Notes: generated from the letters alone by a model not told the origin. DNA of 64,000 nucleotides from Mermis nigrescens (GCA_036768485.1 JAVLUZ010000004.1:648807-712806); one strand, 5' to 3'; counted from the first letter of the stretch, positions 10,980-22,450 are shown. A program made the numbers and translations.

Positions 10980-12720
10980 AGGTACCCCAACGGGACACAT
11001 CTGGAGGTGCGGTGCGGTTTTTTGTAAAGAAGACAGATCATGCGCTCTATTTTTGTTTACGCCCAATGAGTTTTTAGGCGTGTAAAGTTTTGGCGTAACG
11101 TTATAACACATAACGATTTTCGGTGGTTTTTTCGCCAGCGTCTACGCAACTCTGTGTGAACGTCATGCAATTCAATAAAACACGAATTATAAAAGTTTGA
11201 ATTCTCTGAATATTCATTTTTTTGCAACAACGATTTTCGCATTAGTTCTTGAGGGGAATGTAAGGAGTGTAAAAATCTGCAGGTGTAAAACAGATTTTGG
11301 TCGGATTTTCGACTGCCAAATTCTTAATATAAAAGTCACCCGAAAAACTATCTATGAAGTACTACGCTTAAAAAAGGACTACACGGGAGCTATTCGCGAT
11401 TGCGTAAACTCAATACGGATATCGGATACGTGGTATAGAAGTTTACCTCAGGTGGTGGACGAAAAACATTTTTTACCTTCTTTCAATTTGTCAACGGCCC
11501 CGGTCGCGCCCATAAATCAGGACATGCAGAATATTAAAAAGATGAAGCACTTCTCGAGGTGCAGATGCCACTTGGACGCGTTTCTTTAAACTCAAAACAG
11601 ATTTAATTCTAACGGTGTAAAAGTTCAAACTGTGGGGTTAAGACACGTTTTTGGCCATTTTCTATCAAGCACTCCGGTTTTGAATTGAATAGTGCGAACT
11701 TCTCTAGAAATATGAGTACTACTCAGCATTTTCTTCACTTGATCGCGTTTCTTTACACTCAATACTGAATCATTTTTAGGGTGTAAAGTTCCATCGTTGG
11801 TGTACAAAAAGACGTTTTGGCAGGTTTGTGTCTGTCAACTTTATCCCGATATGAGTTGGGACATGATCTTACTGGTAAAAAAATGTACTAAACAACGAGA
11901 GGATCACGCATACACGTAAGCGCGTTCAATTACGCCAAATATTGAGTCATTGTAGAGATATAAAGTTAAAACTAAAAATCCATTTTATTCTCGCAACGTC
12001 AGGATTACGAATCTGGCTGTTGGTTTTCTCTACACCATTAGTTGTGTAAATTTTACACTTTTCACTTATTGTATATAAGTAAACTTTACACTAAAGTTGT
12101 TATTCGCGTCCATTGCGTTGTGGAACGTAAATTTTTGAAAATTTCCTCCGTAATGTCAGGATTATGAATCTGACTATGTTTATTTTACATTCTGCGTTGG
12201 CATATAGTTTACACTGAATATGAATTTTGAATTCTAAAACGTTGTAAACTTAATTTCTTTCGGAAATGTTCTGCTGCAACATCGTAATTACGAATCTGAC
12301 CGTTAGTTTTGTTTACACTCACTAGTTGAATAAAGCTCATACTATTCGTTACTGTTGATGTATAAAGTTTACACTACAATTTATTTTACTTCCAAGAGCA
12401 TTACAAAACGTAAATTTTCTGGTCGATTTAAATTGATACATATTTTCTTTACATCCAGTAGTTGTGTAAACTTTACACTGAAATTAACTTCATTCCAGAG
12501 CGATGCGAAAAGGAAACTTTTTCTAAAATGTCCCATGTAACGTCACGGATATGAGTGAGTTTTCTTTACACCTAGTAGTTGCGTAAAGTTTACGCTGAAA
12601 AGACTTGATCTGTTTAAATAAGGTAGGTTAATACTCGTTTGAAAAAAAGATAATGCTGATGTTTAAATATTGTTTTCCGCGTTCTCGGACTGCTGTTATT
12701 GTGGCATGCTGCCATATGTG
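10980..12720 (+). repeat. Large dispersed repeat family R3, copy 2
   Basis: Same architecture as 7000-8760. The head shares GTGTAAAAATCTGCAGGTGT and CAGATTTTGGTCG with the third copy (19540-19580). The middle holds ten or more units with the GTGTAAAGTTTACAC palindrome. The tail GACTTGATCTGTTTAAATAA through GGCATGCTGCCATATGTGTT is matched at 22330-22450. The 130-codon frame at 11197-11589 lies inside and is not kept in the other copies. Confidence 0.65.
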
Positions 12721-12762
12721 TTTACTTAAGTGATTTGCTTAAATCCGGCTAATTTAAAGTAT

Positions 12763-12930
12763 AGTACCTTAGCAAAGAAAAATGCTCCGATGTATCAAAA
12801 AACGTGTATTCTTGGGAAAAAGCAACCTATGCCGCAGAAGTTAAGAAGAAGTATGCTAAAATCCGACTTTCTAAGCAACTCAAAAAACGAATATATTCTG
12901 CGGCCTTTGAAAAATGCATTAACTTAAAAT
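12763..12930 (+). CDS. Candidate terminal exon of an unrecognised plus-strand gene
   Basis: After GTATAG (possible acceptor) the frame reads LSKEKCSDVSKNVYSWEKAT then YAAEVKKKYAKIRLSKQLKK and RIYSAAFEKCINLK before TAA. The residue mix (Lys-rich, helical, balanced hydrophobics) looks coded rather than random, and an in-frame stop just upstream forces an exon model. I do not recognise the family; the basic helical pattern would suit a nucleic-acid-associated tail or transposase fragment, but that is speculation. It lies in a WDR75 intron on the opposite strand, directly after repeat R3 copy 2, so it may instead be a TE fragment. Confidence 0.35.
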
Positions 12931-13192
12931 AACTTTCACTGATTGACATAGAAGCTTAAAAGCATATTATGTACAACGCGACTTTATGCAGTGCTCAATA
13001 TTGTGACTGACAGAAAACTAAGTGAAATGCTATTAAGAAATGTATAATTAAGTTTGTTCGTATTTCATCATTAACAAAGCATATCCTTAGCAGATGAAGC
13101 AAATCTAAGTGCCAGAGTGGTAGCAATATTCATATTAAATTTACTATCCGTTTTCACCAGCTGTAAGCCAATATGAGCGCATATAACTTTGT

Positions 13193-13368
13193 TCAATTTT
13201 CTTGAATAAAACGGCTTTCACTAAATTTATTCCACGCCTGATTACGCTGCAAACGTACCTCAGAAGTCTGATGAACTTTGCGCAGCGACGAGGGGAGTTC
13301 ATTAAAACTGCTGATAAGGCTGTAGGCTGTAAGCACCTGAAAGCTGTATTTATTCTTGAGATTAAGTG
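13193..13368 (-). pseudogene. Possible retroelement-derived fragment
   Basis: The minus strand reads LISSFNELPSSLRKVHQT, which resembles the N-x-L-P-x-x-(V/L)-R tail typical of non-LTR retrotransposon ORF2 C-termini. Neither a tail nor an RT domain is present alongside. Resemblance is limited to this short stretch; alternative frames on the plus strand are shadows. Confidence 0.2.
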
Positions 13369-13369
13369 C

Positions 13370-13620
13370 TACTCCCTTCTGCAGCCCGCAGAATATGCTA
13401 CAGTTTTTGCCTTGCTTAGAAAAAGTCGGATTTTTAGCATGCTTTGTGATTTTTGTAGGCTTGGATGCAAAACTGAGCACATCACTTTCTTTCTGACTAC
13501 TGTAGGGGCATAAGTAGCAGCTTTTTTCCAGTCCCCTCCTTTTATACCAGTAAAGCGCAATTCGAATTTTTCTTTTTTTGTTCCAGCGGAGCATTTTTTC
13601 ACTGGCTAGTGCATAATATA
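13370..13620 (+). repeat. Repeat R3 tail copy (empty site for a hAT-type MITE)
   Basis: GCAGAATATGCTACAGTTTT through CAGTCCCCTCCTTTTATACC matches 61965-62400, except that the latter is split after GTCCCCTC by a 263-bp MITE. The 8718-8900 stretch is a third, shorter match. It is the uninterrupted paralogue of that insertion site. Confidence 0.55.
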
Positions 13621-13629
13621 TATTCACAT

Positions 13630-14990
13630 AATGTATCTACAATGTGCATAATCTGCAAAAATACAGAAATCAAAATAAACCAGCCCCAGCCATTACAATT
13701 TCCAAATCGTAAATTTTCCTACCCACATAACTCATACTTGCATTAAAAACACTTTTTTAAAAATCAAATTAGGCAATCTTTAAGCGGTAAGTTGAACTTG
13801 AAATGAAAAATTGACGACTAATCGATATTAACCTTTAGTCGAAAATAAACGGACATATGAGACCACACAGGAAATTTCTATCATTGGCAGTACAATAAAA
13901 AGTGACCACAGGTACCCTCTAATTTCTGATTCCTTCTAACGACGCATATCCAATGATGTAAAGAACAAACAAACTTTGGGTGGCGAGAACAAAAAAATCG
14001 TACGACGGTTTTTGCACAGCCTCTTTTTGTACATGTTTAAAGATCTCCGGAAAAGTCTTTGTTTACGACAGAAAAATTTTTTTTGTACATACGATATACA
14101 GCTATACTATTAAATATGCACACTTTCAGTACATACAGTCTGTGATCTTCGACCCACATGCTGTCCAAAAAGTGTTACTTCGTCTAAAATGCAGTCGAAT
14201 AATTTTTCAGTTCGGCACGAAGCGCCGAAATTTTATCAAGTTTTGATTAAATTCACACATAAAGAGCTCATAAAGCTTTGTATTACACAATTAGAAATGA
14301 TACAGCTGATGCAATATGCAGATCAAATCTCGTATTAAACACTGATTTGCTTATAAATTCAATGGAATAAAAAGGTAAACAAAGTCAATTTTATCTCAAA
14401 CGGCTTGAAAACAGTGCGAACAAATATGTATTTCTTATTTTCGGCATAAAATCTATGTATAAAACAGTGAAGACAGGTGCAAAGGATGTTTTGAGTGTGT
14501 ACAAAGACGCTTGAAATTGTAAAAGATTGATTTTGGAGTGTTAAAACCCGCGCTTTGAGCTAAATAGACTGCAATTACGATATTAGACGCGAAGCGCAAA
14601 TTTTAAATGTCACTGAAAATACTCAAAAAAGCGGCGAAAATTATCACTTTATTCGAAAAGTCTTTGTTCATTGTACAAAGATGGCTCCAAAAATCTTTGT
14701 ACGAACAAAATCGTCATCTCGTACAAAAAACAACGGTAAAAGATAAGGTGTTCTAATGATCAAGTACGTAGTCGAATCTTAATGGAATAAATTTAAAAAA
14801 ATCATAATAAATCTTAATAAAATCTTGAAATCTTAAGAAATCTTAAAAAAATTGAAGTTTCGTTACGTATACACGTAAGCTGATAATTACAGTAAGTATG
14901 TAGCGACTTTTCAGCGCATAAGTGGACGAGGAAACAGCGTGTTTGTATCGCTAATTATTTATTTAGGTAAAAACTAAAAGTGGGGCGAAG
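13630..14990. other. WDR75 intron with dispersed AT-rich repeat fragments
   Basis: No gene is seen. Strings such as GTCTTTGTTTACGACAG (14057), TCTTTGTTCATTGTACAAAG (14662) and GCACGAAGCGCCGAAATTTT (14214) recur in other dispersed repeats (for example 780-810 and 29665), suggesting several decayed non-autonomous elements. Confidence 0.4.
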
Positions 14991-14995
14991 CGTAC

Positions 14996-15191
14996 ATTTT
15001 AAAAAGTTTTTGAACGAATATGCTGTTATTATCTAGAACAATCGCCAAAAGTTTGTTATCAGGCGAAGGTGATAAGCTAACAACGTGGCTTCCAAGCCTT
15101 GACAGAAACTCCTTAGTCTCCTCCTTATAACTAGATTGCAGGCACCATTTAACCGCAACGCATTCTAAACCACCGCTATACATGGTCGAAC
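14996..15191 (-). CDS. WDR75: WDR75 (UTP17) exon
   Basis: The translation STMYSGGLECVAVKW, then EFLSRLGSHVVSLSPSP and DNNSIFVQK, matches the WDR75 block with S-G-G-x-E-x-V-x-V-x-W and (K)EFLPRLG, a signature of this family. The acceptor is TTGGTTAAG ending at 15192. Joined to the donor at 16880 it restores an uninterrupted E-G-S-T-M-Y-S-G-G, strong evidence that both boundaries are right. The donor is probably AAAAT/GTACGC (14996/14995) because homology fades after FVQK. Confidence 0.85.
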
Positions 15192-15221
15192 CTTAACCAA
15201 ATATTTAAGACCATTATGAAA

Positions 15222-15480
15222 TCATAAATATACTAGATGGGCATACATGTAATAGCTCGAAATTTTCGTTGAGGGGTCCCTGGTCATTTGAGGAAAGGGT
15301 ATATGACATCCAATTTTTGGCCAAAAATAGCCAAAAAACACACCTAAAAAACAGCCAAAAAATTTAGATTTTTTTTCAAAAATCGGGAGGGGGGCCAGAA
15401 ATTGGCTGGCTTTGGGTCGAGAGAGGACAACCATGCATGATCGAGAGGGGGTGAACGCCGCCACGAATGTTTACGTTTTT
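15222..15480. repeat. Dispersed repeat family R2, copy 2
   Basis: Shares the CCAATTTTTGGCCAAAAATA core and the CGGGAGGGG block with 1845-2047. It is non-coding; frames over it are low-complexity translations. Confidence 0.5.
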
Positions 15481-15599
15481 AATATGCTCCATAAGGGTGA
15501 TTGAGCTTGTTAAGGCTTATATAATTGACACGTCGGTCGTGCGTGGGCGGAAATAGGACCGACGGGTTAAAGATATAACCCTGACGAGCTGTAGAAGCT

Positions 15600-16030
15600 T
15601 GTGGAAATAAGCCGTGGTGAGTATGTAGGAGTTCTCCCCAAAATTTTTTCACCCTCCCAAAGAATTCACAATTTTTCGAAAGTTTCCAAAAATTTTCTAA
15701 CAAAATGATTAGAAATGGTATTTTTAAAAGCATTTTTAGCTGCCTATTTTACTCCAAAAGTGTAAAATTTTTCGCGCTTCGCACCATACAAATACTCATC
15801 TTTGGATTACATTTTTGTTCGATTTTTTTAGGAAATTTTTTAAATGTTTTTGTATGCACTAGAAAGATAGAGCATCGTCGAAAACGCAGAAAAACATTTT
15901 GATGCGTACCCACCATTTTGGACACGAAAAGCATTTGCAAATTTCACCAACCCAGAATTTCCAAGCTTATTGCATGTCTGGGGACAACAGAATTTGGTTG
16001 GGGATCCCCCCCCACCCCCTGTTACATGTA
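15600..16030. repeat. Decayed non-autonomous element with C/G-rich ends
   Basis: TTTTTCACCCTCCCAAAG near 15645 and GGGGATCCCCCCCCACCCCC near 15999 flank AT-rich sequence containing TTCGCGCTTCGCACC. The layout is like other dispersed elements here that have G- or C-run ends and an internal GCGCTTCGCGC palindrome. Confidence 0.3.
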
Positions 16031-16714
16031 TGCACGTAGGTACCTTACATGATTCTGAGAAATTTTGACATACGTAAGACGGATGGAGTATGAATTATTA
16101 TTACGCATTATCGTCAAAACAATCATTTACCTGCGACTTTTGGGCAAAAACTTGCGATTTAGACTTCTTTTGAAACGAGTTTTTTTGTCATTTTTCGCCC
16201 GAAAATCGTGCCCTACATTTTGAGCCGTTACCTTGACCAGTAAGTATTTGAAGCCGTATACCAGTACGGGAAAAATTAAACTGGAAATGTTGCTCAGAAA
16301 AACGTCCAGTCAATTTTTGAATGTTTAGAAAAGTCTTCAAATTTTGGCACAGCATAACATATATGCTTAAAGGGGATTATTTATGACACGATTTTTCTGC
16401 TAATCTTCAACTGATTCTCACTGGTGTCAAATTCCAGCTTTTCAGTAAATTCAAGTCACTTCCGATTAATCACACTAATAATTTTAATGCATTTACGAAT
16501 TAACCGATAATATATGAACAAGGTGTTAACCGCAATTAAAAACAGTGCTTGTTTCATACATTGCAAATAATTATGGAATAGAAAATAAACTATAAGCCAC
16601 GTACAGGAAACTTGAGCGTTTCTAGTCATTATGCGCGCTGAGGTAAGAAATCATTCACTGTGAAACATGTCTTTGATTCTAAACAATGCTATGTACTTTT
16701 AAATGTGTACATAT

Positions 16715-16795
16715 GTAGAAGCGACTGTGCTCTAGGTAATAGTTTTGAAAAATGAGCTCGTTAAGCGAGAGTTGTAAACCAAGGAAAAAAATTTT
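16715..16795 (-). mobile_element. Penelope-like element pLTR remnant
   Basis: GTAGAAGCGACT then GTTTTGAAAAATGAGCTCG and AAGCGAGAGTTGTAAAC match 51880-51950, the pseudo-LTR of the Penelope copies. It begins at the outer stem of the hammerhead motif and lacks all coding sequence. Confidence 0.6.
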
Positions 16796-16879
16796 TTTAA
16801 ATGTATTTTTATGTACATGTACATTAAATAATTTTTCAACGCAACATTCAATATAAATACATCATGCTTCAAAGAGCAC

Positions 16880-16965
16880 CTTCAGTCGGAAAGGCAATAT
16901 CCGAAACCATGTTACTGTGCCAATGTAGAGGAGATTTAACGAGGGCTTTGTCGAAATAATTAGAC
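16880..16965 (-). CDS. WDR75: WDR75 (UTP17) exon
   Basis: The 86-base exon reads SNYFDKALVKSPLHWHSNM then VSDIAFPTEG. The LHWHxxMVxDxAF core is the WDR75 LHWHHDMVMDLAF motif. It is bounded by TTTTTTTAG ending at 16966 and GAAG/GTGCTC at 16880/16879, both canonical, and phases agree with the 15191 acceptor. The phase implies that the missing upstream exon ends with the first two bases of a Trp codon, as in the family's RLW-R-N-F context. Upstream exons were not found in this window. Confidence 0.85.
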
Positions 16966-16989
16966 CTAAAAAAATTAAGTGCAAGTTTG

Positions 16990-18170
16990 GGAAAGATCAA
17001 CCGGATTGAACAGTATAAATAACGAATTGAAAAAAGGATATCGTATTCGGCTAAATTTTTAAATTTTGCTCACTCACTCATCCAAAGAAAATCTGGATCG
17101 CATATCTTGGCTATCTCGCAGTATACAAAATATTCAAATATACTCCCCGGTTTTTATTCAAGAAGAGGATATATCGCACTCTAACTTTTCATTTAACATT
17201 TAGAGTGCGTCGTTTTTCCCAGTATCGATTTGAGCTGATTTTTACTTCAGAAATAAGTGTCAAATTCAGGTTCGGAGTTAGACGTCGCTTATGCCCTTAA
17301 GCAGGTAGAAGTTATATATCTAGTACACCTTTTTCGCTGAATTCGAATATCTCACTCGTGAAACTTAAACAAACATTTTTTTATTTTTCTACAAAGTGTC
17401 AGATGTGATAAAAGTTCATCCATGAATAAAATTGGTGACCTCATATTTCGGGATATGTTCCCCAGCTGAATATAAATTGATTTTCTTACGTTAAGCTTTA
17501 TGTGTTAAGCTCATAAAATTTAAAATTTTCGAAAGATTATATTTTTGTCAATAAGCTAAAACAATGACGTTGTTTTGGCCGCGCTAGTTGACGAAAATGA
17601 TGATTCTACGGCACGAAGTGCTAAAATTTTTTGACATTTTTTTGATGAAAACTTAATAATTTTCATGCATTTCCTTACCTTTCAAAATTATTTTTGAGCT
17701 AAGGGGGACCGCTTCCCAGAGCCCCCTGCGTACGCCCATGCATATATACTACAGGAGATAAAAACGCCCAGGAATAACAAGGCGAATACTTTTCACCTAA
17801 AATGATAGATGAATAACATTACGGATTTTCAATGAGTGCAAATTTGCATTAAGAAAAACGAATCGTCAAAGCATGTCAGAATTTCATAAAAGTTATTGAT
17901 TTTTTATGTAGTAGGGGCAATGATGCTTCCATACATGTAGGACATAATGTGCCCGGTAGTATAAATAAAAGCTTTTAGTAAACTACCAATAACATTTCTA
18001 TGGATGTAATGAAAGATGAAACGGCAACCAAATCTGCGGGACCAATGGTGCAAAATCGCTGAAAAATAGCACCAGAAATTCAATTCTATTGGTCTATCGA
18101 TTTTCGGGGTCTCTGAGTTCTTGGGGCATGGGGGTCAGTTCCCCAAGCTCCCGCGCCCATGTCAGCTCGT
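16990..18170. other. Non-coding, with short G-rich repeat ends
   Basis: No gene is recognised. GGGGGACCGCTTCCCAGAGC at 17703 and GGGGTCAGTTCCCCAAGCTC near 18129 are similar strings that look like edges of the same decayed repeat class; GGCACGAAGTGCTAAAATTT at 17612 is another of the dispersed palindromes. Confidence 0.35.
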
Positions 18171-18180
18171 CAGACTGCTT

Positions 18181-18441
18181 TCAGTTGTTAATTTTAAAAG
18201 AAAGGCGAAATTCTTTGCTTAGAAACTCAAATTTGTAGTTAAATGTCTCATTATTAAGCAAATTGAACCCCTTATCTAGGTCTGATCGATACGCAATATC
18301 CCAGCTCTCTATTAGATAAGTCGATTTTTTCCAAGGTCGAAAGTAACTTTGTCCATAATAATGTTCTGACACTAAGTCATTGAATACACAAATTCTACAC
18401 GAACCTAATTTTTCAGTATCTATCGCTCTAATAACTAGCAA
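18181..18441 (-). CDS. Orphan ORF, possible exon
   Basis: About 82 codons run from a possible TTATTAG acceptor: IDTEKLGSCRICVFNDLV, then SYFRPWKKSTYLIESWDI, ending FRLSFKINN and a stop. Composition is protein-like. It lies upstream of the WDR75 exons on the same strand, but I could not align it with any WDR75 N-terminal segment. It may be a divergent exon, another gene's last exon or a TE fragment. Confidence 0.25.
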   Translation of the reverse strand: MLVIRAIDTEKLGSCRICVFNDLVSEHYYGQSYFRPWKKSTYLIESWDIAYRSDLDKGFNLLNNETFNYKFEFLSKEFRLSFKINN

Positions 18442-18449
18442 CGTTTAGT

Positions 18450-19485
18450 AAATCTTTAGCCAGCATAATATATGAAGAAAACAAATGAGAATAAAACAAT
18501 ACAAGAATACATAAAAATGTGCAAATAAAGCACAAGTTTTACTTTCAACACATTTAGATGAGACTATAAATATGCAAAACTCGTCGTAGTACATAAACTA
18601 ATAAAGTAACAATAACCATGTGCTTGTGTAGTACATGAAGCAAAGTTTACTGGACAGTGGACAGCCGATGAGTGGGCATAACACTATGCGTGTGACTGTC
18701 GAAGCTGGAGGAAATTAGAGGAGGTAAAAACATCGTGTATTATTCCATAACGAGCTAACGAGATAATTTAATACACAAAAATCCAAGAAGGCAATAAAGG
18801 AGCAGATTTTGTCAAGAATCGAGAATTTTTCAAGCCTTCAAAAATGATCACTGTGCGTGCACACCCGATCTGCGTCAATTTTAAGAACATTTTTAACCGC
18901 TTATAACGGCTGGGTCAAAAATAAGTTGTCCGTGATTTTGTAGTCCAGAATTTGCTTTTTTTGGCGCAAACAAAAAAACGTTGGCTCGTGTACAGTTGTG
19001 ATATTCAGCTCTAAAATGGCATAAAAATTTGCATTAAATTTTTTTTGATCATATTGAGCAAGCTTCATCTCCTGAACTAAAAAAGCAGTAAGCCTAAAAT
19101 ATTGCACAATTATTACAGGCTACAAGTTCCACTGAAGGACTGAATTTCAGCTTTTGAAAGCTTTCTGATCAAAGAAACAAAGTCCACTAGATACTTATTA
19201 CTTACTACAATATTTTGCGACAAATTTTCAATTTAACTTTGAGATTGCGTATCCGAACTCAGCGTGAAAAGTTGTACAGAAATATTTGCAATTCATGTGA
19301 TAAAAATTAACGGCCTGCTTTAAGCCCGAAAGTTGATGTCTTTTAACAGTTCTCCCACAAATTTTACGCATTGCACGCATTAACGAAGCCCGTAACTCTA
19401 CACAGAATCCATATTTTGCAGTAAACTTTTGCATGCATTTATTGGATGCTGTGACCATCCCAAATCATCAATTTCTGCGATGATA
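18450..19485. other. Non-coding, nothing recognised
   Basis: AT-rich DNA with two modest minus-strand frames (18901-19107 and 19228-19458) that carry no recognisable motif. I see no repeat boundary. Confidence 0.35.
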
Positions 19486-19489
19486 AGGT

Positions 19490-20801
19490 GAGGACGTTTT
19501 CTTAAATTGGAGCACCTGACGTGGGAGATTACCCAGTGTAAAAATCTAGGGTTGTAAACACAGATTTTGGTCGCATTTTCAACATTTTTAGTCTGTCAAC
19601 TTTTCCGCTTAAGAGTGCGCGAAAAACTTTTAAGTGTAAAGTAGTACGATTGAAAGGCCACGGTGAATTTGACTACGTTTGTATAAATTCAATACGGACT
19701 TAGTTCTGGCAGTTTAAAATATACACACGCTATTGGAAGACGAAAAAACTCGTTTTTATCTTCTTTCAGTATGTCAACTTTCTCCAGTTATATATTAGGG
19801 ACTTGCGAAGTATTTTAAAATAAAGTACGTCTAATGGGTTATACGTCCCACTTACACACGCTTTCCTCTACCTTCAAAACAGAGTTATTTCTAGTAGTCT
19901 GAAGTTTCGTTTGAGGTTAAAGAAAAAAACATATTTTTGACCGTTTTGTCCACCAACTACTCTATTTATATATTAAATGGTGCGAACAATTCTAAAAATA
20001 ACATACATGTCAGTGGTTACGTCACACTTGATCACTAATCTTTACACTCAACATTGAGTTATTTGTGGAAGATTAAGTTACCTTCCGGGTGAAAAAAGAC
20101 GTTTTTGCCAGATTTTCTATCAACTTTTCCCAATATGAGTTGGAAACGAAAATAATGATAACAATGTACTAAGCATCGAGGATAAAACATGCACGTACGC
20201 GATCAATTACACCAAGGCGAGTTATTGTAGAGGTGTAAGTTTACGCTAAAGGTGATTTTACTTCCAGAGCGTTGCAGAACGTACATTTTTCAAAATGCTC
20301 TCCGAATCGTTAGGATACGATTCTGATTGTTAAATTCTACAACCAGTAATTATGTTAGGTTTACACTATTCATTTGTGTAGGAGTCTAAAGTATACGCTA
20401 ATAAGTTGTTATCAGCGCATAGCAAAACGAAGATTTTTGTATATTTCTCCCTTAAATCAGGATTACGAATCTGACGGTTGTTTTTATGCCATGTAGTTGT
20501 GTAAACTTTACATAAAATTTTGGTAGGTGTAAAAATGACAATGAAAATTTATTTTTACTTTCAGGAGCGTTGCAGAACGTCAATTTTTAGCAGAATTATT
20601 CGTAACATCAAAATAACGAACCTGACTGTATGATTTCTATACACACAGTAATTGTGTAAAGTTTACACTGAAAACTAACTTTTGGATTCTAGAGCGTTGC
20701 AAAAGTTAATTTTTCTCCAGAATGTTCTCCATAACGTCAGGCTTACCAAAGCTATCACAGCAAAACTTCTTCACAAATTGTGTTGAGTAAAAGTTTACAA
20801 T
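19490..20801 (+). repeat. Large dispersed repeat family R3, copy 3, left part
   Basis: The head GTGTAAAAATCTAGGGTTGT and CAGATTTTGGTCGCATTTTC match copy 2. The internal units again carry TTGTGTAAAGTTTACACTGA-type palindromes. The array is interrupted at 20802 by a hAT-like element and resumes at 22197. Confidence 0.65.
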
Positions 20802-22196
20802 AGGGATGTCCGGGGCAGGCTTTTTAGCCAGGACCGGTGCCGAGGCCGGGCAAGAGGAAGGGTCGGTACCGGGGCTTAAAGCCCGGCACCGGAGCACATT
20901 AGTACTAACAACATAATCATATAACTGAGAGAAGGGGGATTAATATTAGGTTTTTCACCGTTAAAAGCTTAAAATGTTAAAAACGATTTGAAAATATCGA
21001 TGATGCCTGCGGAAGTAATAAACAAACCAGTCCAATTAAATGACAGTATTGAAATCAAATCATAAATGTGCAACTGTCTTCAGATTTTCAAAGCATCTTG
21101 ACTGATTTCCAGAGGGGTGAAGAATTGCGAGGTATTTTTGAAGTTTGAAATAGAATAATCATATCTCTTACGATCTGGAAACAATTAATGAATGATATCA
21201 ATTTTAGAAAACAGAAATCGTTTGCGGTGCTACGTGATGGTCATTCTATTTATCATGAATATTAATTTTTCGCTGAAGCCAAACAAGAAAACAAGTACAA
21301 GCATTTCACTTAAAGGCATTTTATATTTAACATGATCTTTTGTTCCAATTTACACTTTAAAGTTAATTAATTTTGAGTAAAAATCTATGAATTTATCTAT
21401 TGATTATATACATTGTAGTTCTTGGTTAAGATCCGATTATATATTTTCTATTCGAATTAGTCGTGTCTTACAGCCGTACTACGCCAAAAAATCATGTATG
21501 CGTAATTTTAAACATACTTTCTTGCCAAGATCGTGGCTTATGCGATAAATATTTCTGGCTTGTGCATTAATTGAAGAACTTCTTAAAATTGTGAACTTCT
21601 GAAACAATATTTATATATGATTTTAGGTCAGGGCACCAAGAACTACAATCACAGCATCGGAATCCGCTTCATTCTTAAGGTGGTCCTTTAATTAATTTTA
21701 TGCATTCCGTCTGTGTAGAATTATCACATCATCGAATTTCATTTATAAGACCTAAAAGGACGAAAAAATTATTCGTCGTCATTCGATTTAGGCTATTTTA
21801 TTTCGAGATAATTATAAAATAAATAATAAATGTGAAATATAGTAATGATATAATAGTAGTATAATTGATAATAAATAATAATAGATTTACTAATAACTAA
21901 TTTAAAAGTAAAGCAAATACGCTGAATTCAAATTGTTTAAGTTGGGTCAAATCTACATTTGACCTATAGAAAAAATTTAACGATCAAATTTCACGATTTG
22001 AATTCGTCGGTATTCTGAAATATACCATTTCTTTAGTTTCACTCATAGTGTCGAGATTGATTTTGGAAGAACATCTCAAAGTTTTGCAATTAATTTCAGA
22101 TGTTTTAGCCTGACCCGGGGCAAGTCTTACACGAAAGGGGGCAGGAGCCTTATTCTGGCGCTGGGGTTGGGAGCCGGGGCTTGGGGCATCCCTGGT
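20802..22196. mobile_element. Non-autonomous hAT-like element inserted in R3 copy 3
   Basis: The ends are TAGGGATGTCCGGGGC and GGGGCATCCCTG, giving inverted termini of CAGGGATG type as known for hAT transposons. The R3 unit text continues on both sides (AAAAGTTTACAA before, GTTACACTGAAAATTAG after), so an 8-base duplication is plausible but degraded. Both ends have CCGGGGC-rich blocks; the 1.2-kb middle is AT-rich without a transposase. A 63-codon frame at its left end is a translation of the GC-rich terminus. Confidence 0.55.
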
Positions 22197-22450
22197 TACA
22201 CTGAAAATTAGTTGCAGTTCAAAAACGTATAGGAGCAATTTTTACAAAATGATCTAATCTAAGGTCAGAATTACGGATTTTAATCAATTGTTCTTTACAC
22301 GCAGTAATTGCTTGTTGTATATGTTGAAAACGTTTGATCTGTCTAAATTAGCTTACCTTGTTTAAAGAGAAAATGCTGAGAAAACGATCTTAATTTTCGT
22401 TCATGGACTGCAATCATTATCTTGGCATGTTACCATTTATGTTTACTGAC
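22197..22450 (+). repeat. Large dispersed repeat family R3, copy 3, right part
   Basis: It resumes with ACACTGAAAATTAGTTGCAG and ends with GTTTGATCTGTCTAAATTAG through CTTGGCATGTTACCATTTAT, matching the tail of copy 2 at 12600-12720. Confidence 0.6.

Noticed and set aside
11197..11589. A 130-codon plus-strand frame as a host gene
   Set aside because: It lies wholly in repeat R3 copy 2, and the corresponding stretches of the other copies do not keep it open.
13193..13627. Overlapping frames on both strands as a conserved gene pair
   Set aside because: Half of the region is a dispersed repeat tail present at two other places; only a weak retroelement-like tail remains.
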